Source: Dactylis glomerata | Taxonomy: Eukaryota > Streptophyta > Magnoliopsida > Poales > Poaceae | NCBI GenBank assembly: GCA_007115705.1 | Contig: QXEO01000382.1 | Span: forward strand, 1,798,781-1,862,780 | Length of the DNA stretch: 64,000 nt | Direction of reading: 5' to 3' | In this document: positions 21,157 through 31,993 of the stretch, piece after piece | Position numbering within the stretch: the stretch's first letter is position 1 | Layout: each line of letters begins with the position of its first letter | Translations under genes and position numbers: made by a program | Notes under the pieces: model-generated | Told to the model about the DNA's origin: nothing | Database searches by the model: none | What the model saw: the letters and a program-made list of their open reading frames with translations, nothing else

Positions 21157-24100
21157 CACCATCGACTATGGCGTAGATGACTATATGAAATCTTTGATAC
21201 CCTGGGCTATAAGGTGTTATCATCCATGCTTAGAATGATAAGTCCATGTCCCCCGCCTACCTGCTGGGCCCCATCTTTCGATAGACTTGTCATCAACGGT
21301 GCAGACAAAAGGCCGTTGATCGTCCACGTCACGGACGATAGGGGCTAATCATCGACACCCTGATGATAGCGACTTATCATCCATCCCCTAGATGATGGGG
21401 ATCGGGATAAGAACCGGAGGCGAGCTAGACTTCCTCTTCCTCCCTCATGTGGTTGGCACTTCTCTCTGTTAATTTGAAAATACAATAGAACTAGAGAAAT
21501 GCGGAGGCTAGGAGAACCCTGATCTATTTGTGGGTTAGCTCGTTGCAGTGATTCTGAGGTTGTTATATGAAGCAATGGTCGAGTACATTGGGTGAAGCAG
21601 TGGCGGTGGCAGAGCGGGGGAGGGGGCAACTCTGGCTGTGGTGGTGGTGCTAGGGTGAAGCAAGGATGTGGGATGATCGGCCTTCGCACAAGTGTAAACA
21701 CTAATCCGTTGCTATGTAGGGTTTCGCTGTAAATTGTATATTACATAGATAGGTAGTGCAAATGTTATTTAACATCATGTCAAATTTCTTAAGGAAATAC
21801 TATATTAATTTTTAGATATAGCTAGAGGAAGTGTTTCCATATTGTAGGAGTATTAGAGGGTTGTGTAGCATCAACTCTATACCTGGACGTGCCATGTTTA
21901 TGCTTATCAATATGTTTATGTGTTGTTTGCATGCTCTTAACTTGTTGTATAAAGCTTATCACCACCACCATATTCGAGATATGTGAAGTGAAACCATGAT
22001 CCCTAGTTCACTTTTAGCCATAAGAAACGCCTTATGCGCTACCTTTTATGTTGTGTTATTTTCAGTTATTGTTAAATCCAAGAATACAAAAATACGTTGC
22101 ATTACTTTGTTTACTTATTAGTTTAAGTTTTGTATTGCTTGCACACCGTGAGTGCCTGACAAACACTTCGGTGAGTTAGGGACACAAAATTGTTAATTTA
22201 TGTTGCGGGTTGATTGAAAGGACATGGAAGAGTTCTAGTTTTTTCTCAAAAAGTTTGATAAAAACCCTCAAGTGTGAGCGAAAATTTAGCAGGAACGGCG
22301 GATAAAAAAAAAATCAGACAAGAAAATATATTAGTGGAGTGTCGTTGTGTGGACGACATGTCCAATCGTCGGCGTATTTATGCGACTGCATGACCTAATT
22401 GTTTACGGCTTGGACGATAACCCTTACCATCCACGATCTTATATTTACTAATTGAAGGCACCGTAGGAAGCACCACGTTAATCCTCAAGATTAGAAGATG
22501 GTGTCCGTCAGATCAACTAATGATGCAACTTTCGTCCGTTCGATTTTCCAACCCCGGACTCTCCTCTTTTTATCTCTTCACCATAAAAAAGATTAAACGA
22601 AAGAAAGAAACACATATCTAATTTTCACCTCCTTCCTCCAATTGAGTCGCCGGTGCAAGATAGGGGAGAAATCGCCTCCGTCATCCGATGCTCATGCGCC
22701 TCCGCACACGGTGGCAGCAGCCAGCAGCCTCTGCCCGGGTTGATTCAAGAAGTCCACAACTGTTTTCCAACCATCATACGCCTCCGCGCGTGGTAGCGTC
22801 GCGACGGCCGAACTTTCTAATCAGGGATTTATACTATCGAGGAGCTCTCTTCTTTCTAATCTTCTTTTTTCTCACGCAAGAGTTTATTCACGCAGCTTCG
22901 CCGGTAGTCTTGCTGATTCATTCATGCACGGGCTCTCTTCTTTCTAATCAGGTACTATCCAGGAGCTGCTCGGTAAGCTGATTGGTCGCATCACCCACAG
23001 CTTCCTTCACAATGCTACAAACCGAGTGATTAATAAAGGTAATGTCTGGTATGTACTAGGTAGCTAGCTTGATCGTTCATTGATTTATTTTGCACACCGT
23101 TGCATACATGACTGCATGCTCATGCTGAGATTTATCCTGTCATGATGGCTAATATGTTAACCAGAATTAATTCTGTATGTAGTCTCTTATACCTGGTGAC
23201 CTCAGTGAAATTAGGTGTGTGATACGTGTGCAAAAGCATATATACAGCAGAAGCTGATTCGATTAAGTTTGGGTACCCATAACGCCTTCATTTTGCATCG
23301 CTTCTCACAAATTTAATGTTCACTCTACTGTTATGCTGAAGTTCTATTTCATAGTTTTGGTGCAATTGGAGGCATAAAACATGACGTGTGATATGCTTAA
23401 TTCGATTAGCCATGAGAAGGATTCCTGGAAAGTGAAGGTCAGAGTAATTACGATATGGGCTGCCGTTGAACACAACAACAACAAAATTATTAGATTTTCC
23501 ATGATACTACTTGATGAAGACGTCAGTTGATTGGTACAAAAAATCTTCATATACATGATTTAACCTTGCAGTATGTGATGCTATATGGATTTAATCCTAA
23601 ATTTCAGTCGACATCTAAGCTACCAGTTTAATTAGTAATGTGTTGTACTGTGAGTTTTCAGTTCCAAGTGTAGATGTGATAAAGTTGATACTTGCTACGA
23701 TGATGCTAATTCATATTTGTAATCACATGGACGATGGTAATAGAGATACAGTATGGAACTTTCAAAAAAAATAGATACAGTATGGAGCCTGCTGTTTTTC
23801 TTTAGTAGTACGTCAGTATCTTTTCCTTTTTCCACTTCCATGAATATTTTATCTACAAAATAATATGAGTGTTCTGTCCCAAATTTTCAGTATCAAATAT
23901 CAACAGCTAATTAGTTAACCTGAATTAAAGGTGAATATGTGCTATGATTGTGCTACGCTTAACCGTAGTATTTGGCGGGGAAGCATAGTTAGGTTGTTCT
24001 TTGTCGTGTAGGTGTTTTAGAGTTTGCTTTACATCTCCATTTCAGCGGCCACATTATGCCAAAGAGTCAAAACTTATCAAATCATTAGAACAGTAAACTT

Positions 24101-24676
24101 AAGATTTATCATGTCTAAGTATACAGGTAAATTAGACGTGTCAACTATTAGTAAGTTTGATCATGCGGGTTAGAATCATTGGCACAGTAACTCTGTTGGC
24201 TTTTCCTCCTCGGTAAGTAAACATCTGGCATACATTGATCCACTAGACTTATTGATATGCATTTGATTATAATATCTATTATTTATAAATACTTTGAGCA
24301 AGGGCTATTTGTTAATGAAAAAGTTTTTCCATAATACTTACCGCAAAATATAACTGGAGCATAGAGCATTAAGAAAATAATTTTACTTCCTAATTGTAAA
24401 CTCAATAAGAAATATATTCAAACATGTCCTTCATTTTATTTTCAAATTAACAACCAAATAAATTACAGACAAAACATATTATGCATAGCCTTTTCCAAAT
24501 TTCCAGCCCGTGCTGTCGCACGGGTTAGCGACTAGTTTGGACTAATCGTATGTAGGCGTGTAGCATGGACGATTGGGTCTAGTCCTTAAAGGCTTGGATG
24601 ATTACTGCCATCCTCACATATCTTCCGTTTACTTGACGATTAGTCCCTACCGTGTATGTTGTACTAGATGACAGTG
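21157..24676. mobile_element. Probable TIR DNA transposon (CACTA-like), no transposase
   Basis: The left edge is CACCATCGACTATGG and the right edge ends CTAGATGACAGTG (reverse complement CACTGTCATCTAG). The termini are thus imperfect inverted repeats with CAC...GTG ends. Both sides carry dispersed GGACGAT, GATGATAA and TTATCATCC motifs on either strand, like CACTA subterminal repeats. No exact 3-bp duplication was found (ATA against TAT), so the superfamily is tentative. A complete Helitron is nested at 22437-24535. Confidence 0.4.
22437..24535 (+). mobile_element. Non-autonomous Helitron (2.1 kb)
   Basis: The 5' end is TCTTATATTTACTAATTG right after an A. The 3' end is CTAG at 24532-24535 followed by T, preceded by a hairpin with 7-bp arms CCCGTGC (24507-24513) and GCACGGG (24518-24524), loop TGTC. 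TC...CTRR ends, a 3' hairpin about 7 nt before the end and insertion between A and T are Helitron hallmarks. There is no Rep/helicase ORF. The interior is AT-rich apart from a GC-richer part at about 22640-22990, where a gene fragment could lie but none was recognised. Confidence 0.75.
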
Positions 24677-25587
24677 TATTAAAAATTGATTTCGGATAGT
24701 ATTATTTATGGATTTTAAAAAAAATTAAAAAAGCACTGGCCTAAGCGTTTCGCTGCTCTGTGCAACGGTCAGCCAACCAAACCAGACTGTACGACAGCTT
24801 CAGTCAGTCATTGTTGCCCTCGCTCTCGCATTGCACTGTCGGTGGCTTCACTCGTGAAACCTGGTCGTCGGCGACCCTCCATCAACGGTCATCCTCGGAT
24901 GGAAACACCCATGCATCACGCACGACGTGTTCAGCTCACCAAACTGATGGAATCCGCGGTCCACCTTGCTGTTTTAGCTCAGGATGCAAGGGGTCCGGTT
25001 AGGCCCATTGACCCGCTGGACCGGACTTGGATTCTGCTACCATTAGGGTAAGGGTCCGTCCTGCAAAAAAATAGGTCCAACACGAACCTTACCCGATCGA
25101 ATCTAGGATCTAACCGCACCTCGCCTTTCTTCCCTACAGCAGGCACACGCAGCCGCCGGCACTGTCCCTGCATGTTCCTCCAACCCCTGCCCCGCTATTC
25201 TCTGAGCCATATCCCTAAACGCTGCGGGAACCTACGCCAGCCGCTGGAACGCCACGAGCAAATCGCCGGCCGTCGGAGCGCCGCGGCAGCTCGCCGGCCG
25301 CGGGACGCTGTAGGCAGATCACGGGCCGCATGAACTATGCCGGCCGCTGGAACGCCCTCTCGCCGGAACGCTGCGGCAGCTCGCCGGCCGTGGGACGCTG
25401 CAGGCAGATCACGGGTCGCCGGAGCACTTCGGGCAGATCGCCGGCCACCATCTGATCGTTATTCGCATGCATGGCGACCACCTCTTGCCCTCAATCCCGC
25501 GTGCGGCTACTCCCCCATCTCAGCCTCCGCCGCCCATTCCTCTAAACAGGGCCAAACCTAGAACCTACAGGTTACCCATTGCCCTAA
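24677..25587. other. GC-rich flank with a ~100-bp tandem repeat
   Basis: This has no convincing gene. About 25255-25445 contains two copies of a unit of about 100 bp (GCGGCAGCTCGCCGGCCG...GGCAGATCACGGG at 25275 and 25374) plus partial copies. GGTCCGGTTAGGCCC near 24989 is matched in inverted form at about 44805-44825, on the other side of the Harbinger element. Confidence 0.5.
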
Positions 25588-25651
25588 GAGCATGTCGAAC
25601 GGCACCCTTATCCGCCCGGCCCTTAAAACCCGAGTACAGGCTCCCGAATTC

Positions 25652-25785
25652 TTTTTTTACGGGTGCAAAAGGGTCGATGGAGATCGGTGCCCTTATTCAC
25701 AACCCGTAAAACAGAAAATATCTGTTTTACGGGTTGTGAATAAGGGCACTGATCTCCGCCGATCCTTTTGCGCCCGTAAAAAAAA
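25652..25785. repeat. Long near-perfect palindrome in the Harbinger left end
   Basis: Arms of about 64 bp (25652-25715 and 25721-25785) surround an AAATA centre. The inner 40 bp or so (GGGTTGTGAATAAGGGCA) match almost perfectly and the outer part has a few mismatches. It resembles the right subterminal region (GGGTGCCGATCTGCGCCGATTTTTT at about 44643), so it probably arose by inverted duplication of the element end. Confidence 0.85.
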
Positions 25786-25985
25786 GGGTTTTAGCCTATT
25801 TTCACATGCAAATGAACATACAAACACATCACATACTTCATCAATAGATTACTGAAACTAATAAAATAATAGTTCATAGGATCAAACAAATAGCATCCAA
25901 ATTATTACAACAATTTCTCAATCAAATTACAACAATTGTTCGAATCAAATAAATCAACAAATGTTCGAAAAATGGTTATCTCACA

Positions 25986-26047
25986 CATACAAGCCGAAGA
26001 AAAATGGTTCATCTCACACATACAAGCCGAAGAAAAACAAGGGGAGA
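25986..26047. repeat. Short tandem repeat downstream of the transposase stop
   Basis: Two copies of a roughly 31-bp unit (ATGGTTCATCTCACACATACAAGCCGAAGAAAAA form, second copy slightly altered) span about 25972-26035, in the transposase 3' UTR. Confidence 0.6.
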
Positions 26048-26107
26048 TCAGGAGCGAGTGCGTTGGCCATGCAGCTGCCAGTGGTGCTGGATGAGATCAT
26101 TGACCAG
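26048..26107 (-). pseudogene. Harbinger transposase, displaced C-terminal tail
   Basis: On the minus strand, directly after the target duplication CTGGT, the frame continues LVNDLIQHHWQLHG... to TGA at 26048-26050. This is in the same frame as the transposase at 43065, whose codons break exactly at the CTGGT duplication. It therefore represents the native last ~18 residues, now 17 kb away. Confidence 0.8.
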
Positions 26108-27540
26108 TGATGTCTACGCACGCGTCTGTTCTCGTAGACAGTGTTAGGCCTCCAAGTGCAGAGGTTTGTAGAACAGCAACAAGTTTCTCTTAAGTGGATC
26201 ACCCAAGGTTTATCGAACTCAGGGAGGAAGAGGTCAAAGCTATCCCTCTCAAACAACCCTGCAATTACGATACAGAAATTCTCTTGTATCCCCAACACAC
26301 CCAATACACTTGTCAGATGTATATGTGCACTAGTTTGGTGAAGAGATAGTGAAATACAAGTAGTAGTGATGATTATGAGTAGTAAATGTAATATGAAATA
26401 AGTATCGCTGCGAGCAAACATGTAACAAAACAGAAAGTAAACGGTGTGCAATGCTTAGAAACAAGGCCTAGGGATCATACTTTCACTAGTGGACACACTC
26501 TCAACAAATATAATATAATTGAACCAATAGATACTATCATCAGTATGCAACTCAAAACAATTCTCCAATGGAAAACGAACACTAATCATGCGTAGGACTA
26601 CGAAGCACTCCTCAAAGTCCGTATGTACCCAAACAAGATTGTCCCACACTATCACCGTGAACGCACTAGATGGTTCCAACAAACACCAACAATTCATAGA
26701 GACATTAACCAAAAAGATACACATGATGCGCACACTAGTCACCTTCACACCATGATATAAGGTATCTCCGGAGTTTACAAATATAAAGCACGGGAGTAGC
26801 ATAATATCTGAATAATAACATCTACCAATTCAACTAGATACAAAGCTCACGATCACATAAAGATCACATCATGGGAGAGAGAGGTGAACCACATAGCTAC
26901 CGGTAGAGCCCTCAGCCCCGGGGGAGAACTACTCCCTCCTCATCATAGGAGACATCAAGGTTGATGGAGATGGCGGTGAGATCGATGGAGACGGCGAAGA
27001 CGGCGATGGAGACCGATGGAGATGGCTCCGGGGCACTTCCCCGTCCCAGCAGGGTGCCGGAACAGAGACTTCTGTCCCCCGAAATTTGTTTTCGACAGCG
27101 GCGGAGCTACGGAACTATTCTGGAAATTTTGCCGATTGTTTTAGGGTTTTCCGTCGGGAGGCTTCTTATAGGCGAAGGGGCATCGTCAGAGGTGGACCAG
27201 GGTGGTCTCACCACAGGTGGGCGCGGCCAGGGGCTGGGCCACACCCCCTGGTGGTGAGGCCAGCCTCTGGCCCCCCTCCGGCTCTCGTTCGGTCTTCGTC
27301 CTTCGTCCGGGAAAAATAGGAGTTTCTGAAGTTGTTTCGTCCAATTTTGAGAATATTTCCTGTGTAGCTTTTTGAAACACAAAAATAGCAGAAAACAGGG
27401 AACTGGCACTGTGGCATCTTGTTAATAGGTTAGTTCCGGAAATCGCATAAAAATGCCATGAAGTGTTACGAAACACAAGGCAAATGGTGTAAAAACAAGC
27501 ATGGAGCATCAAAAATTATAGATACATTTGAGACGTATCA
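26108..27540 (-). repeat. 3' LTR of the outer Gypsy-like element
   Basis: This 1433-bp repeat runs TGATGTCTACGCACGCG...GAGACGTATCA. It is nearly identical to 41626-43059, implying a young insertion. Open frames in it are not believed to be coding. Confidence 0.93.
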
Positions 27541-28267
27541 GCATCCCCAAGCTTAACTCCTGCTCGTCCTCGAGTAGGTAAGTGATAACAAAAGAAATAA
27601 TTTTTGAGGTGACATGCACCTACACAATCTTGATCATATATGTAAGCGTTGTGCTCTGGGATCAAAAGAACTTAAAACATGGGCATGAAATTTATAATCT
27701 TGATAGAAGAAACTTAGCAACCATGTTATACCATGAAAATGAACACAAATGAAAGATCATGAAAATGAAACAATGAAAGTCAAACGTATGTTCAAATCAT
27801 ATGGAAAAACATACAAATGGTTTTCAGCTTGTCCTTCATGAGAGAGCAAAACATAAATGCATAGGACACCTTCAAGTTTAAGAGGGCGACTAGATACAAA
27901 TAATTTGAGAACAAGTGAAACCAACATCATGAATCAATCAATGAAAACTTTGGGACAATGCACATTAAACTCAGAATGACAACTATGCTCTCTTAGACGG
28001 TGCATAAAGATAGAAGGTGGTGACTCAACATAAAAGTAAAAGAAAGGCCCTTCGCGGAGGGAAGCAGTGATTGCAAGTTTTATAAACCTTTAAAAATTAT
28101 GGTACTTACTGGCTTTGAGCTCTCATTGCCCCCATCATAGGCATCCTGAATGGTTAAAGTTAATGCGAATACACTTATGCTGTATATGCTTGACAAATCA
28201 TAAGTTGAAAACCTCGTGTCCCGTGAAATACGAATACCCAAACCTCATGCTACTCAACTTAGAGTCC
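27541..28267 (-). other. Non-coding 3' internal part of the outer element
   Basis: This begins GCATCCCCAAGCTTAACTCC beside the LTR, the complement of the purine-rich priming tract. It shows strong similarity to 31994-32525 in the nested element, so both families share this 3' internal module. No ORF. It continues after the solo LTR at 29914-30345, also non-coding. Confidence 0.8.
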
Positions 28268-29908
28268 TGATGCGGCACAGTGTTGATAATGTAAAGCACC
28301 ATCCAGTTGGGAACCCCAAGAGGAAGGTATGATGAATATAGCAGCAAGGTTTTCCCTCAGTAAGAAACCAAGGTTTATCGATCCGAAGGGGAAGAAGCCA
28401 AACGACTGAAGGTGATGCTTGATAGCCTAGTGACACTCCAACAAGGGCGCCGTTTACGATCAAACGAGTTAGCGCGTCTTCAACTAGTAGCAATGTGGAA
28501 CCTGCACACAACACAACCAAATACTTTGCTCCCAACTTACGATGAGGTTGTCAATCTCACCGGTTTGCTGTAAACAAAGGAATGAGCGTATCGAGTGGAA
28601 AATAGTAATAGTATGCGAGTAAAGTAAACAGTGCGAGAAAAGTAAACAGGTGATAGCAATATAAAGGAAATAGGACCAGGGTCCACAGTTCACTAGTGGT
28701 GTCTCTCCATAAGATAAAATAACACATGCTAGGTAAACAAATTACAGTTGGGCAATTGATAGAATAAAGACAACGTGATATGTCAAGAGGATCACTATAA
28801 GATTTACTCTGGGCATTACAACAAGATACATAGACCGTCATCCAACTGCATCTATGACTAATAATCCACTTGTGGCGAATCAATCCGAGAACTCCACAAG
28901 TATTAAGTTGCGAACAACAGATAACTGCATTAAGCAAAGTGTGTAATGTAAACAAAGCATATGCCCTCGAGCATATGAATGTTGTTTTCCCCCTAGTAGC
29001 AACAACACATCTACAACCTTAGAGGTTTTTTTCACTCCCCCAGATTAAATAGAGGCATGAACCCACTATCGAGCATAAATACCCCCTCTTGGAGTCACTA
29101 GCAACTACTCGGCCAAGATAGCTACTAACAACAGAGGGCATGCAAGATCATAAACAACATAGAGATAACATAAGATAATATTCAGCACATCAACTCAATC
29201 ATAACACCAATATTCATCGGATCCCAACAAACACAACATGTAGAATTACATAAAGGTAGTCTCGATCATGTAAAGCAGCTCACGAGATCTAAACATGAAG
29301 CACATGGTGGAGAAGACAACCATATAGCTACTGCTATGGACCCATAGTCCAAGGTAGACTACTCACTCATCGCGCCAGAGGCAAGCATGGCGATGAAGAA
29401 GACCTCCGGTGGCGATTCCCCTCTCCGGCAGGGTGCCGGGAAGAGCTTCTGGACCCTCCCGATCTCGGGTCGACGGCGGCAGCGGATCGCGATGTATTCT
29501 GGAAAAGTGATCGGGTGTTTAGGTTTTTCCCGTCGGGGGGTCTTTATAGGCGAAGGGGCGGCGCCAGAGGTGGACCAGGGGGCCCACACCACAGGCCGGC
29601 GCGGGCCAGGGCCAGGCCGCGCCCCCTGGTGGTGTGGCCACCCTCTGGCTCGGCTCCGTATCCTCTTCTGTCTTCTGGAAGCTCCTGTGAATATCTGGAC
29701 TTCTGGCTTTTGTTTCGTCCAATTCCGAGAATATTTCCTGTGTAACTTTTCTGAAACACAAAAACAGTAGAAAACAGGGAACTGGCACTGTGGCATCTCG
29801 TTAATAGGTTAGTTCCGGAAAATATATAAAAATTCCAGAAACACTAAGCAAATGGTGTAAAAACAAGCATGGAGCATCAAAAATTATGGATACGTTGAAG
29901 ACGTATCA
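28268..29908 (-). mobile_element. Solo LTR, TSD AGTCC
   Basis: This 1641-bp element runs TGATGCGGCACAGTGTTG...GAAGACGTATCA, flanked by perfect AGTCC repeats (28263-28267 and 29909-29913). It is the same family as 30346-31993 and 35538-37185, but a patch at about 28435-28497 is unrelated to those copies. No internal domain is present. Confidence 0.92.
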
Positions 29909-30345
29909 AGTCCCAAGCAAGCTCTTGTCATTGTAAATATATGTGTATCATCAAGAACCGCCAACGGGGTACCTCCATGCCCGATGACATGGAACAAGCC
30001 CACGTCAAAATGACAGGACAAACAGACAATGAACACATCGGCATCTCTTTTATTTACCATTGGTATAGCTTTTTATTATGAGATGCGTCGTCGAATGTTC
30101 ACTATGGGCATGCTGTAAATTTCCACCATGAATTATGCATGGCTTAGATTAGCGGCCCAGGCGTTTCCCTAACACATATAAAAACTCCATGATCCCGCAA
30201 GATTCCCAACTTATTTCACATCGCGAGTATCCATAAACAAAAGATCACGATATCAACTCAAATGAAAGATAGTGCAATGTTGAAAGCTTGCCCCATGACA
30301 GCATGGCTGGGCTAATTTCTAACTTACAACTTGCAAGCATAATAA

Positions 30346-31993
30346 TGATGTGGCACAGTGTTGATTATGAAAAGCACCATCCAGTTGGGAACCCCAAGAG
30401 GAAGGTATGATGAATATAGCAACAAGGTTTTCCCTCAGTAAGAAACCAAGGTTTATCGATCCGAAGGGGAAGAAGCCAAACGACTGAAGGTGATGCTTGC
30501 TAGCTTGCGACAGTTCCGGACAATTTATAAGGCGCCTCGTCCAGTGCTTTGCTTTGCCAGCTGCAACGCGGAACCTGCACACAACACAACCAAATACTTT
30601 GCTCCCAACTTACGATGAGGTTATCAATCTCACCGGTTTGCTGTAAACAAAGGAATGAGCGTATCGAGTGGAAAATAGTAATAATATGCGAGTAAAGTAA
30701 ACAGTGCAAGTAAAGTAAACAGGTGATAGCAATATAAAGGAAATAGGACCGGGGTCCACAGTTCACTAGTGGTGTCTCTCCATAAGATAAAATAACACAT
30801 GCTGGGTAAACAAATTACAGTTGGGCAATTGATAGAATAAAGACAACGTGATATGTCAAGAGGATCACTATGAGATTTACTCTGGGCATTACAACAAGAT
30901 ACATAGACTGCCATCCAACTGCATCTATGACTAATAATCCACTTGTGGCAAATCAATCCGAGAACTCCACAAGTATTAAGTTGCGAACAACAGATAACTG
31001 CATTAAGCAAAGTGTGTAATGTAAACAAAGCATATGCCCTCGATCATATGAATGTTGTTTTTCCCCTAGTAGCAATAGCACATCTACAACCTTAGAGGTT
31101 TCTGTCACTCCCCCAGATTAAATAGAGGCATGAACCCACTATCGAGCATAAATACCCCCTCTTGGAGTCACTAGCAACTACTCGACCAAGATAGCTACTA
31201 ACAACGGAGAGCATGCAAGATCATAAACAACATAGAGATAACATAAGATAAAATTCAGTACATCAACTCAATCATAACACCAATATTCATCGGATCCCAA
31301 CAAACACAACATGTAGAATTACATAACGGTGATCTCGATCATGTAAGGCAGCTCACGAGATCTAAACATGAAGCACATGGTGGAGAAGACAACCAACTAG
31401 CTACTGCTATGGACCCATAGTCCAAGGTAGACTACTCACTCATCGCGCCGGAGGCAAGCATGGCGATGAAGAAGACCTTCGGTGGCGATTCCCCTCTCCG
31501 GCAGGGTGCCGGGAAGAGCTTCTGCACCCTCCCGATCTTTGGGTCGACGGCGGCGGCGGATCGCGATGTGTTCTGGAAAAGTGATCGGGTCTTTAGGTTT
31601 TTCCCGTCGGGGGGTCTTTATAGGCGAAGGGGCATCGTCAAAAGTGGGCCAGGGTGGCCTCACCACCAGGGGGTGCGGGCCAGCCCTAGGCCATGCCGCC
31701 CTATGGTGTGGGCGCCCTGTGGCCCCTCTCCGTCTCCTCTCCGGTGTTCTGGAAGCTCCGTGAAATATCTGGACGTCTGGCTTTGGTTTCGTCTAATTCC
31801 GAGAATATTTCCTATGTAACTTTTCTGAAACACAAAAACAGCAGAAAACAGGGAACTGACACTGTGGCATCTCGTTAATAGGTTAGTTCTGGAAAATGCA
31901 TAAAAATGCCACGAAGTGTAACGAAACACTAAGCAAATGGTGTAAAAACAAGCATGGAGCATCAAAAATTATGGATACGTTGGAGACGTATCA
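30346..31993 (-). repeat. 3' LTR of the nested element
   Basis: A 1648-bp repeat, TGATGTGGCACAGTG...GGAGACGTATCA. It pairs with 35538-37185; about eight differences were counted in the first ~176 bp, mostly transitions. Confidence 0.92.

Noticed and set aside
28557..28955. A 132-codon minus-strand ORF kept at the same length in three LTR copies (also 30630-31028 and 35822-36220)
   Set aside because: It lies wholly in LTR sequence; similar length simply reflects recent copying of the LTR. Its composition is not protein-like and no domain is visible.
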